DNA of 64,000 bases from NCBI RefSeq assembly GCF_003702045.1, contig NZ_RBTP01000061.1:1-64000 (forward strand). The letters run 5' to 3'. Of this stretch, positions 56,397-64,000 are shown in pieces; the stretch's first letter is position 1, and every line of letters starts with the position of its first letter. This DNA is from Pseudomonas viridiflava. GTDB taxonomy: Bacteria > Pseudomonadota > Gammaproteobacteria > Pseudomonadales > Pseudomonadaceae. The translations under genes and the position numbers were made by a program. Under the pieces are notes generated by a model. The model ran no database searches and was not told the DNA's origin. It saw nothing but the letters and a program-made list of their open reading frames with translations.

Positions 56397-56658
56397 TGAT
56401 GACCTATCTGCGCAAAACCATCTCAATCCTCAACTCACGCATCGCTCGCGACATGACGTGTGCCTGAAAACAGCCTTGCCAACCCGCATCAGGATTCGAC
56501 GAGCCGCCCCATTGGCCGTTCTTCATGAACTTGAGCCGATACCTGCCCGGCTTTACATGACGAGTGGCATTCATTAATCAGGCGGGCAGCCGATAAGCGC
56601 CGAAGTGACCTTGCTACACAGAACCCCTGCGCTAGACACTTCAAAGGCTCGTATCCGC

Positions 56659-58548
56659 ATGACCAAATCCCTGAAATTCAGCCATAAGATTCTGCTGGCT
56701 GCCTCTCTCGTGGTAATTGCCGCGTTCACATCGTTCACGTTTTACAACGATTATCTGCAACGCAATGCGCTGCGTGACCAGCTAAAGGAAAGCCTGAATC
56801 AGACCGGTGACAGCACCGCGGGCAATATCCGCAACTGGCTCTCCGGACGAATTCTGCTGGTGGAAAATCTGGCAGACAACGCGGCTGTGCCACAAACGGT
56901 AGAGGCGCAGAATGTCGCGCTTGGCCAGCGTACCCTGCTCGCCACATTCATGAGTATTTACGTAGGCAAGAAAGACGGATCGTTCAGCACTCAGCCTCCT
57001 GACGATATGCCGGGTGACTATGACCCGAGAACTCGTCCCTGGTACACGGGCGCCATCGCCGCAAGCAAAACGACGCTTACCGAGCCCTACCTGGACGCGG
57101 TCACCAAGGGCCTGATCGTAACGATTGCGACCCCTGTCAAGGCTGCTTCAGGGGTTTCTGGGGTTGTCGGCGGAGATTTGAGCCTGGAAACCCTCGTTAA
57201 AATGATCAGTTCCCTACGCCTGCACAACGATGGCTATGCATTTCTGGTCGACGCCAACGGTCGTATTCTGGTCCACCCTGACGCATCGCTGGCCATGAAA
57301 ACACTGGCTGAGGTTTACCCCGTGGCAACCCCAAGGCTGTCGCAGGACATCAGCGAGAGCAGCTACGCGGGCAAGCCCCAGATTCTGACCTTCGCGCCGG
57401 TCACCGGGCTCCCTTCAGTCAATTGGTATGTTGGCGTGGCGATGGATAAAACCAAGGCCTACGCCACCTTGGGCGAATTCAGAAATTCAGCGATCGTGGC
57501 CACAGTCGTCGCCGTGGTGCTGATTATCGGTCTGCTGGGCATGCTGTTGAGCGTACTGCTGCGTCCTCTCAACCTGATGGGCCGTGCCATGCATGACATC
57601 GCTGCGGGCGAAGGCGATTTGACACAGCGTCTGACGATTGAGAGCCAGGACGAATTTGGCTATCTGGGCAATGGCTTCAACCTGTTCGTGGAGCGTATAC
57701 ACGACTCGATGCGAGAAGTGGCGTCCTCAACGGTGCAGCTCAACGAAGTCGCCTTGAGGGTAGTGAGTGCGTCCAATGCCTCGATGCTCAACTCGGATCA
57801 GCAAGCCAACCGCACCAGCAGTGTCGCGGCGGCAATCAACGAACTGGGCGCTGCCGCTCAGGAAATTGCTCAGAACGCCGCACGCGCCTCCGGTCATTCC
57901 AGCGACGCCCGCACGCTGGCGTCCGAGGGTCAGGAGGTGGTCGGTAAGAACATCGCGGCGATGGATCGCCTGTCCTCTCGTATCAGCGGTGCCAGTGGCG
58001 AGATCGAAGCGCTCAATACCAAGACGGCCAACATCGGCCAGATACTGGAAGTCATCACCGGCATCTCTCAGCAGACCAACTTGCTTGCGCTCAACGCGGC
58101 TATCGAAGCGGCACGTGCTGGTGAGGCAGGCAGAGGCTTTGCCGTGGTCGCTGATGAAGTTCGCAATCTGGCCCATCGAACCCAGGAGTCGGCCAGTCAA
58201 GTGCAGGAGATGATCGAGCAGTTGCAGTCAGGCGCCCGTGAAGCGGTGGCGCTCATGAACGACAGTCAGCGTGAGAGCGTCGAAACGGTTGGAATCGCCA
58301 ATCAGGCTGTTTCAAGCCTTGAAAGCGTGAGCGTGCGCATTGGAGAAATCGACGGCATGAATCAATCGGTTGCGACAGCCACTGAAGAACAGACCGCTGT
58401 TGTCGAAGCGATCAACGTCGACATCACGCAAATCAATACCCTGAATCACGAAGGTGTCGAGAACCTCAATGCAACGCTGCGTGCGTGTACCGATCTGGAA
58501 CGCCAGTCAGCCCGTCTGACGCAACTGGTCGGCAGCTTCCGTATCTAG
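56659..58548 (+). CDS. Methyl-accepting chemotaxis protein, PctA-like amino acid receptor
   Basis: Numbered from the ATG at 56659, the 629-aa receptor has TM1 (about 10-30), a periplasmic dCache_1 domain (about 35-275), TM2 (about 280-303), HAMP (about 304-358) and a cytoplasmic signalling helix bundle. The tip includes QTNLLALNAAIEAARAGEAG (about 472-491). The amino-acid-binding residues of the dCache_1AA motif fall at exactly the PctA positions: Y121, R126, W128, Y129, D146 and D173. This both fixes the start and indicates that the ligand is an L-amino acid, with swimming toward it. The alternative GTG start 54 nt upstream breaks this numbering. No CheR-docking pentapeptide is seen at the C-terminus. 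It stands alone between two MFS genes. Plant exudate amino acids are a likely natural signal. Confidence 0.92.
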   Translation: MTKSLKFSHKILLAASLVVIAAFTSFTFYNDYLQRNALRDQLKESLNQTGDSTAGNIRNWLSGRILLVENLADNAAVPQTVEAQNVALGQRTLLATFMSIYVGKKDGSFSTQPPDDMPGDYDPRTRPWYTGAIAASKTTLTEPYLDAVTKGLIVTIATPVKAASGVSGVVGGDLSLETLVKMISSLRLHNDGYAFLVDANGRILVHPDASLAMKTLAEVYPVATPRLSQDISESSYAGKPQILTFAPVTGLPSVNWYVGVAMDKTKAYATLGEFRNSAIVATVVAVVLIIGLLGMLLSVLLRPLNLMGRAMHDIAAGEGDLTQRLTIESQDEFGYLGNGFNLFVERIHDSMREVASSTVQLNEVALRVVSASNASMLNSDQQANRTSSVAAAINELGAAAQEIAQNAARASGHSSDARTLASEGQEVVGKNIAAMDRLSSRISGASGEIEALNTKTANIGQILEVITGISQQTNLLALNAAIEAARAGEAGRGFAVVADEVRNLAHRTQESASQVQEMIEQLQSGAREAVALMNDSQRESVETVGIANQAVSSLESVSVRIGEIDGMNQSVATATEEQTAVVEAINVDITQINTLNHEGVENLNATLRACTDLERQSARLTQLVGSFRI

Positions 58549-58705
58549 CGTGCAGGTGAATCGCTGCGGAATCGATTCACCTATTTATGCCGCAGGCTTC
58601 CAAATATCCGGAACTCTGGCGTCGAACACGGTTCTAGACCCCTTCTCCGATGCTCAGTCAGCGTCGGCGTTTTTCGTTTGGCAATCCTTCACGACGGAGC
58701 GACGC

Positions 58706-59893
58706 ATGTCGATACAGCAAAAAACCGGGCACGTTTTGCCCGCGCGCGCCGCTGGCAAAATGGAAGCCGCAATGGCTGTGGGCAGCTTCGCCATCGGTAC
58801 GGGCGAGTTTGCAATCATGGGTTTGATGCCTGATATCGCCAAAAACCTGCACCTGAGCGAGCCTCAGGTGGGCCATGCAATCAGTGCGTATGCGCTTGGC
58901 GTGATGGTGGGCGCCCCGCTGCTGACGATTATCGGTGCCAAACTGTTACGCAAGCACATGCTGTTGCTGCTGATGGCGCTCTACGCGATGGGTAACGTGG
59001 CCACGGCTTTTACGCCGACCTTTGGCAGCCTGGTCGCCTTTCGTTTCATCAGCGGTCTGCCACACGGAGCCTACTTTGGTATCGCAGCCGTGGTTGCGTC
59101 GAGCATGGTGCCGGACAACCAACGCGCAGGTGCTGTGGCGCGGGTCATGATGGGCCTGACCCTGGCGATGTTGCTGGGTAATCCGATTGCAACCTTCCTT
59201 GGCCAGTTTTTCGGTTGGCGCTCGGCCTTCGCGCTTGTAGGACTCCTCGCCCTCTGCACCATCGCGCTGGTGTGGCGCTTCGTGCCTGACCGTCGTGACG
59301 AACCGCGCAGTGATCCACGCAAGGAACTGGGCGCCTTCACCAAACCGCAGGTGTGGATGGCGCTGGCCATCGGTGCCGTCGGTTTTGCCGGCATGTTCTG
59401 CGTGTTCAGTTACCTGGCTCCGACCATGCTGGACGTCACGCGTGTGTCACCTCAGTGGATTCCCTTCGGACTGGCAGCCTTTGGCGTGGGCGGGATTATC
59501 GGCAACATCGCAGGCGGCAAGCTGTTCGATCACATGCAGTTCAAGGCCGTCGGCGTGTTGTTGATCTGGTCGATGGCCGTATTGCTGTTCTTCCCGTTCG
59601 CCGCCGGCTCGCTGTGGGGTGTGTTGCTGGGTATCGCGCTGGTCGGCACGATGGTCGCGCTGGCCGCACCGTTGCAGATCCGCCTGATGGACATCGCACA
59701 TGAAGCGCCGAGTCTGGCCGCAGCCTCCAACCATGCAGCATTCAACCTGGCCAATGCGCTGGGTCCCTGGTTTGGCGGCATGGCGATCACCGCAGGTATG
59801 GGTTGGACCAGCACGGGCTACATTGGCGCTGGCTGTGCGCTGGCGGGCTTGGGCATTTACCTGCTGGCCAGGCGCATGAAGGGCGGGCAATAG
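58706..59893 (+). CDS. MFS (DHA1, AraJ-like) efflux transporter
   Basis: The ATG at 58706 has GGAG 6 nt upstream; the frame is open 52 codons further upstream, but that part has no transporter character. The 395-aa protein has 12 hydrophobic segments. It begins MEAAMAVGSFAIGTGEFAIMGLMPDIAKNLHLSEPQVGHAISAYALGV, with the FRFISGLPHGAYFGIAAVVAS pattern near 106-126 that marks the AraJ/SotB-like arabinose or drug efflux group. The likely role is proton-coupled export of sugars or other small molecules from the cytoplasm. It is a paralogue of the 55110 transporter, with little sequence identity by eye. The gene precedes two pectin-degrading enzymes on the same strand, so export of excess sugar from pectin breakdown is possible but unproven. 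Confidence 0.85.
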   Translation: MSIQQKTGHVLPARAAGKMEAAMAVGSFAIGTGEFAIMGLMPDIAKNLHLSEPQVGHAISAYALGVMVGAPLLTIIGAKLLRKHMLLLLMALYAMGNVATAFTPTFGSLVAFRFISGLPHGAYFGIAAVVASSMVPDNQRAGAVARVMMGLTLAMLLGNPIATFLGQFFGWRSAFALVGLLALCTIALVWRFVPDRRDEPRSDPRKELGAFTKPQVWMALAIGAVGFAGMFCVFSYLAPTMLDVTRVSPQWIPFGLAAFGVGGIIGNIAGGKLFDHMQFKAVGVLLIWSMAVLLFFPFAAGSLWGVLLGIALVGTMVALAAPLQIRLMDIAHEAPSLAAASNHAAFNLANALGPWFGGMAITAGMGWTSTGYIGAGCALAGLGIYLLARRMKGGQ

Positions 59894-59941
59894 AGCCTGG
59901 CGGCTGAACAGCAGCTTAAGAAGGGTCGATCTACACGCCAG

Positions 59942-59981
59942 CGACTCGTTGAATGTCGGATGATCGACCTTTAACGAGTCG
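59942..59981. promoter_or_regulatory. Inverted repeat upstream of the pectin lyase gene
   Basis: CGACTCGTT (59942-59950) and AACGAGTCG (59973-59981) are a perfect 9-bp dyad around a 22-nt loop, which itself holds GTCG/CGAC. It ends 24 nt before the lyase start and just before GGAGG. It could terminate the upstream MFS transcript (TTTG follows) or be an operator for pectinase control. Confidence 0.5.
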
Positions 59982-60005
59982 TTTGCTGCCTGCGGAGGCA
60001 TCCTT

Positions 60006-61235
60006 TTGTATAGATCGCTGCTGCAGGGGCTGGCCTTGTGTTGCACGGTACTCGTCACCCCTTCATGGGGGCACGCTGCCGAGCACCCCGACGGTTTTGC
60101 CAAAGACGTCACCGGCGGTGCCAATGCCGTCGCCGTGCATCCCGCCACGCTGGATGAGCTCGAGCAGGCGTTGTGCAGCACTTACGATCACCGTGGCAAC
60201 TGCACGGATACGACGCCGCGCGTTGTTCTGCTAGACCACATGTTCGACTTTCGCGGCAGCGTAGTGGCGAACGGCAGTGCCACCACCACCGAGACCGGCT
60301 GCATGGTCAAGGCTTGCTCCGATGGTGGCGCGCAGCTGGCACTCAACGGCGCAAACGACTTCTGCCAGTCAAGGCCGCCCGCCTTAGTGACTTACGACAA
60401 CGCCGGGTTAAAACGTCTGAAAATCGGTTCGAACAAAACGTTGCAGGGGATGGGGAAACAGGCAGGCATTCAGGGCATGGGGCTGTGGATCGGTGGCGGT
60501 GTCCATAACGTCATCGTCCGCAACCTGACCTTGTCCGACATCAATGCGCAGGTCGTCTGGGGAGGCGATGCGCTTACCATCGACGACGCAGACGGCGTGT
60601 GGATCAACCACAACACCTTTGCGCGCATCGGCAGGCAGATGATCGTCACCGGCTGGGGCGCCGCGTCTCACGTGACGATATCCGACAATGAATTCGACGG
60701 CCGAACACTCTGGTCCTCTACCTGCGACGGGCATCATTACTGGGTATGGCTGTTCCTTGGCGGCCATGACACGCTGACGCTGGCGCGAAATTACGTGCAC
60801 GACACGTCAGGCCGTGCGCCTCACGCCGGCGGAATGCACGATGCTGCCGTGATCGCCCAGCTGGTCAATAACGTGTTTGCCCGCCTGACTTATCAGGGCG
60901 CGATCATGTCACGCACGCCCTCCTCACAGTTATTGGTCGAAGCGAACGGGTTCGAAAACGTGACGCACCCGATGTTCAACGATGAAAAGCAACCGGGCGC
61001 AGGGTTTGCCCTCTTCTCAACGGCTGCAGCAGCGGCTGTGAACGACGAATGTCAGCGCACGATTGGCAGAGCGTGTATCGCCAATCTTCAGCAACTGAGC
61101 GGCGACGACTATCGCCCACAGGACGACGCGGTACTTGAAGCGTTCGTGCCATACCGCCAGTACTTGGTGACGCCTTTATCTGCCGATGTAGCGCTGGCGA
61201 GAGTGCCTCTGCACGCCGGTGCGGGTAAAGACTGA
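60006..61235 (+). CDS. pnl: Secreted pectin lyase (polysaccharide lyase family 1)
   Basis: A TTG start with a strong GGAGG 7 nt upstream gives 409 aa with a signal peptide (about 1-25, ending GHAAE). The parallel beta-helix carries GVWINHNTFARIGRQMIV (about 197-214), CDGHHYWVWLFLGG (about 239-252) and NYVHDTSGRAPHAGG (about 260-274). These match pectin lyases such as Erwinia Pnl and fungal PelA (CDGxHYW, SGRxPK) better than Ca-dependent pectate lyases, whose Asp cluster is not evident. The enzyme cleaves methyl-esterified pectin by beta-elimination outside the cell, with the Arg of SGR as the probable catalytic base. The rhamnogalacturonan lyase gene starts 30 nt downstream, so the two form an operon for plant cell-wall attack. 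Confidence 0.88.
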   Translation: MYRSLLQGLALCCTVLVTPSWGHAAEHPDGFAKDVTGGANAVAVHPATLDELEQALCSTYDHRGNCTDTTPRVVLLDHMFDFRGSVVANGSATTTETGCMVKACSDGGAQLALNGANDFCQSRPPALVTYDNAGLKRLKIGSNKTLQGMGKQAGIQGMGLWIGGGVHNVIVRNLTLSDINAQVVWGGDALTIDDADGVWINHNTFARIGRQMIVTGWGAASHVTISDNEFDGRTLWSSTCDGHHYWVWLFLGGHDTLTLARNYVHDTSGRAPHAGGMHDAAVIAQLVNNVFARLTYQGAIMSRTPSSQLLVEANGFENVTHPMFNDEKQPGAGFALFSTAAAAAVNDECQRTIGRACIANLQQLSGDDYRPQDDAVLEAFVPYRQYLVTPLSADVALARVPLHAGAGKD

Positions 61236-61265
61236 TTCCTTTTTGAAATCCCGTGAGTACGCCTT

Positions 61266-62864
61266 ATGCAACGCTTGATCTGGATGCTGTGCTGCGGTTG
61301 CCTGGGTCTGGTCGGCCTTGCGGGCGAGGCACACAGCGCATCCTTTGGATTCGTTCGAACGCCGCCGCAGATTGTCGTGGACACCGGTAGCCAGCTGATA
61401 TTCAGCGTGGACACGCGCAATGGCGATCTGGTCTCCCTGCGCTACCGAGGCCAGGAATTACAGACCCGCGAACCAAAAGCGTCGCAGATCGCATCAGGCT
61501 TGGGCGCGGCGCAGGTGAACGTTAAAACCGTAGGCGATGTGATCCTGATCAGCGCCCAGGCAGGTGACCTGACGCAGTACTACATGGCAGTGAAAGGCCG
61601 CGACGCTATTTACATGGCAACGTATGCGCCGACGTTGCTGCCGGTTGGGGAGTTGCGATTTGTCACGCGACTGGATGTGGGCAAGCTGCCCAAAGCAACG
61701 CATGGGACCGACTCCAATGTCGGCACAGCGATCGAAGGCAAGGACGTGTTTTTGCTGCCGGATGGACGCACCAGCTCCAAGTTCTACTCGGCGCAGCCGA
61801 TGATCGATGATGCCATTCACGGCGTAAAAGGCCCGGGCGTGGCGGTGTATATGCTCATGGGCAATCGTGAACTCAGTTCGGGAGGTCCGTTTTTCAAAGA
61901 CATCGCCACCCAGAAAACCGCCAAGACTCACGAGTTGTACAACTACATGTTCTCCAACCACACCCAGACCGAAGCTTATCGGGGTGGTCTGCACGGCGTT
62001 TATGGCCTGCTATTCACACAAGGGGAAGCACCTTCGGCTGAACTGGCCCAATTGGATTTTCTAAACGGTCTGGGGCTTGAAGGGTTTCTGAACAGCACTC
62101 AGCGAGGTTCGGTGTCCGGCCATGCCTCGGGAACTGATCACGGCCTACCAGCGGTGGTCGGTCTGGGCAATGAAACGGCGCAGTATTGGGCGCGAACCTC
62201 CACGGCGGGTGATTTTCTCTTGCCCGATGTTCGCCCTGGGCGTTATCGATTGACGCTCTACCAGACCGAGCTGGAGATCGCCCACGGCACAGTGGACGTT
62301 TCAGCGGGCAGCGTCACACACACCACACTGAATGCCGGATCGCCCAAGGGTCGAGTGAAATGGCAGATCGGGTTGCCCGATGGAACCCCTACAGGCTTTC
62401 GTAACGCACAACTGCTGCCAGCGGCCCACCCCTCCGACGCCCGTATGGCAACGTGGAAGTCAGGAACCTACACGGTCGGAACAAGCACGCCTGCCGATTT
62501 CCCGGCCGCACAATGGCGTGACATCAACAGCCCTGTCCGAATCGAGTTCTTACTGGCCGCCAAGGAAATACGCGCCTACCGGTTGCGAGTGCTCATTTCC
62601 CTCGCTCAGGCGGGCGGACGACCGCAATTGAGCGTCAACGACAGCTGGCACGCCGAGGTGCCAGCGGCCTCAGCGCAACCCGACAGTCGTGGCATCACCC
62701 GCGGCACCTGGCGTGGCAACAATACCCTGTTCGAATTCAACATCCCGGCGTCGGCACTGCATTCAGGCAGCAACTCACTCGAGATCGGCGTTGCCTCCGG
62801 CAAGTCAGGCACGGGTTTTTTGAGCCCGGGGTTTGTCTATGACAGCGTGCAACTGGTCGAATAG
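61266..62864 (+). CDS. rhiE: Secreted rhamnogalacturonan lyase (polysaccharide lyase family 4)
   Basis: A 532-aa protein with a signal peptide (about 1-25, ending GEAHS). It has the three-domain PL4 layout: a catalytic beta-sandwich (about 27-280, with GVKGPGVAVYMLMGNRELSSGGPFFKDI), a short fibronectin/carboxypeptidase-regulatory-like domain (about 300-362, GDFLLPDVRPGRYRLTLYQT) and a C-terminal carbohydrate-binding-like jelly roll (about 363-532, ending GFVYDSVQLVE). RhiE-type enzymes cleave the rhamnose-galacturonate backbone of rhamnogalacturonan I by beta-elimination. It follows the pectin lyase by 30 nt and probably shares its promoter. Together they would attack smooth and hairy pectin, which fits a plant pathogen or decomposer. 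Confidence 0.87.
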   Translation: MQRLIWMLCCGCLGLVGLAGEAHSASFGFVRTPPQIVVDTGSQLIFSVDTRNGDLVSLRYRGQELQTREPKASQIASGLGAAQVNVKTVGDVILISAQAGDLTQYYMAVKGRDAIYMATYAPTLLPVGELRFVTRLDVGKLPKATHGTDSNVGTAIEGKDVFLLPDGRTSSKFYSAQPMIDDAIHGVKGPGVAVYMLMGNRELSSGGPFFKDIATQKTAKTHELYNYMFSNHTQTEAYRGGLHGVYGLLFTQGEAPSAELAQLDFLNGLGLEGFLNSTQRGSVSGHASGTDHGLPAVVGLGNETAQYWARTSTAGDFLLPDVRPGRYRLTLYQTELEIAHGTVDVSAGSVTHTTLNAGSPKGRVKWQIGLPDGTPTGFRNAQLLPAAHPSDARMATWKSGTYTVGTSTPADFPAAQWRDINSPVRIEFLLAAKEIRAYRLRVLISLAQAGGRPQLSVNDSWHAEVPAASAQPDSRGITRGTWRGNNTLFEFNIPASALHSGSNSLEIGVASGKSGTGFLSPGFVYDSVQLVE

Positions 62865-62878
62865 GCCATGTGACAGGC

Positions 62879-63934
62879 TCACTTGGCCTTGAGCGCATAC
62901 TCAACGATCGTGTCCGCGCAGGCTTGTATGCCGCCTTGGGTGATGATTTCGTAGCCATGCGTATTTTCCGTCGGGATGGCGATGCACCCGGCTCTCGCTG
63001 CCGCGCCAATGCTCATCACCGCGCTTGCATCGGACGCAAAGTCCACCAAAAGCGCGACCTGGGCGTCGTACCCGGCTCGTGTTGCAGCAGCAATCAGGTC
63101 GTCAACGACGCACCGGGTGTAGACGCCCTTCTGATCGCCTGTACTGATAATGGGGTTGTCTTCCAGGCGAGTCCCGTATTCCTCCAGCACGGGTCCCACC
63201 TCTACGGCAAGTACCGTATCACCCGGCAGTCTGGAGGCCGCGTACATGGCCCCGGCATTGGTTTCCTCTTCCAGCGTTGTGCAGACAATCCAGACATCCT
63301 GCCTGAGTTCGTGGCGTCTTTTGCACAACTCTTCTGCTGCCTGAATGACCGCCAGAAGCGGTGCCCGGTCGTCCATAAAATGCGCCGCAATGGCATCGGG
63401 CAGATACCACGGGGCGCGCCAGTGCTTGCTCAGGACCACACGCGTTCCAGGCCGGATGCCCAGTGCCGACAGTTGTTCCCGGGGTCGGCGGGTGACCACA
63501 TGCACGTCCGACCATTGCACGTTGCCCTTGAGGACGTCCCGGCTTTGGGATGTGCCGCCACTGCTGTGCATGGATCCGAATGAGAGCACGCCTGGGCATC
63601 TTTGCGTATCGCCCAGCACCTCGACGGGGGCCACCCCGAAACAGATGGGTTGGGCACCGCCCAGTGCTTCGACCAGCAGCGTGCCGTCTTCATTCACGAG
63701 CTTGACGACCATTGCTATCTCGTCCATGTGAGCCATCACGCTGATCCCGTCATCGGGATCAGAGGCGTGCGCCGCTTTTATCAGCCCTATGACGTTGCCT
63801 GCCCGGTCAACCGTGACCTCGTCGCAATGGCGTTCCAGTTCTGTCTTGCACAGCTTACGGACTTCATCTTCCTGCCCGCCCGGGCCGTAGGCCAGCAGCA
63901 AAGCTTCCAGCAAGGATTGGCGTTGATCGCTCAT
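62879..63934 (-). CDS. M42-family metallo-aminopeptidase-like protein
   Basis: The ATG at 63934 with GGAGA about 5 nt upstream gives 351 aa; an in-frame ATG at 63955 has no good site. The dinuclear metal ligands of the M42/M20 fold are recognisable: the His-Asp of MAHMDE (about 68-73), Asp of HFMDDRAP (about 186-193), the Glu pair of TTLEEETNAGAMYA (about 219-232), the acidic VEVGPV (about 244) and the His of IPTENTHGYE (about 318-327). Members are tetrahedral cytosolic aminopeptidases or, in some operons, FrvX-like or glucanase-like homologues. The substrate is not predictable. It is convergent with the rhamnogalacturonan lyase gene, with only a 14-nt gap. Only 66 nt remain to the window edge, and they hold nothing I can support. 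Confidence 0.82.
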   Translation of the reverse strand: MSDQRQSLLEALLLAYGPGGQEDEVRKLCKTELERHCDEVTVDRAGNVIGLIKAAHASDPDDGISVMAHMDEIAMVVKLVNEDGTLLVEALGGAQPICFGVAPVEVLGDTQRCPGVLSFGSMHSSGGTSQSRDVLKGNVQWSDVHVVTRRPREQLSALGIRPGTRVVLSKHWRAPWYLPDAIAAHFMDDRAPLLAVIQAAEELCKRRHELRQDVWIVCTTLEEETNAGAMYAASRLPGDTVLAVEVGPVLEEYGTRLEDNPIISTGDQKGVYTRCVVDDLIAAATRAGYDAQVALLVDFASDASAVMSIGAAARAGCIAIPTENTHGYEIITQGGIQACADTIVEYALKAK

Positions 63935-64000
63935 GGTTTCTCCGATGAAATGCACAGATCGATCGAAACCGTGTCCACTCGATCACGTTGCAGGGTCGAA

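Noticed and set aside
60006..61235. Calling the PL1 enzyme a pectate lyase
   Set aside because: CDGHHYW and SGRAP motifs and the lack of an evident Ca-binding Asp cluster fit pectin lyase better.

Overview
The window is a GC-rich Pseudomonas chromosome segment from a plant-associated species of the P. syringae type or a relative that makes similar toxins. The evidence is a syringomycin-family lipopeptide synthetase, SyrF/SalA-type LuxR regulation with syr-syp boxes, pectin lyase and rhamnogalacturonan lyase genes, an OprD porin and a PctA-type chemoreceptor. A near-perfect dif (XerCD) site at 6142-6169 places it at the replication terminus.

Layout. 1-5.4 kb: an AHL-type LuxR regulator cut by the left edge, a second LuxR regulator of SalA/SyrF type, a NodT/OprM outer-membrane lipoprotein and a MacA-like periplasmic adaptor behind a strong syr-syp box. 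5.4-6.2 kb: gene-poor DNA with a possible gene remnant, ending at dif. 6.2-13.8 kb: a small membrane protein, a P-loop nucleotide kinase-like protein, an OprD porin and a 1527-aa helicase with a Vsr/DUF559-type nuclease end. 13.9-16.3 kb: an MFS exporter and a cupin/JmjC-like oxygenase in one operon, divergent from the NRPS genes. 16.6-46.3 kb: two giant NRPS genes. 46.6-64 kb: a FAD amine oxidoreductase, a frameshifted periplasmic protein gene, a TonB-dependent receptor with a chimeric ExbD-like neighbour, a DUF2238 protein, several MFS carriers, a chemoreceptor, two pectinolytic lyases and an M42 peptidase.

Central system. The eight adenylation-domain pocket codes read Ser, Dab, Gly, a homoserine-like code, Orn-like, Thr, Thr and an acidic or amide residue. 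A last module, C-T-TE, has no adenylation domain. This order, and the stereochemistry implied by the condensation-domain types (dual C/E after residues 2, 4 and 7), matches the syringotoxin/syringostatin plan: acyl-Ser-D-Dab-Gly-D-Hse-Orn-aThr-Dhb-(3-OH)Asp-(4-Cl)Thr. The assembly line is split in two genes, and the partners needed to supply chloro-Thr (SyrB1/B2/C-like) and to hydroxylate Asp (SyrP-like) are not in the window. Unusual points are an extra, apparently non-catalytic C-like domain before the allo-Thr module, a dual-type C domain placed where the Thr is expected to become Dhb, and the adjoining cupin enzyme. The LuxR regulator probably acts through the syr-syp boxes on the synthetase and export genes.
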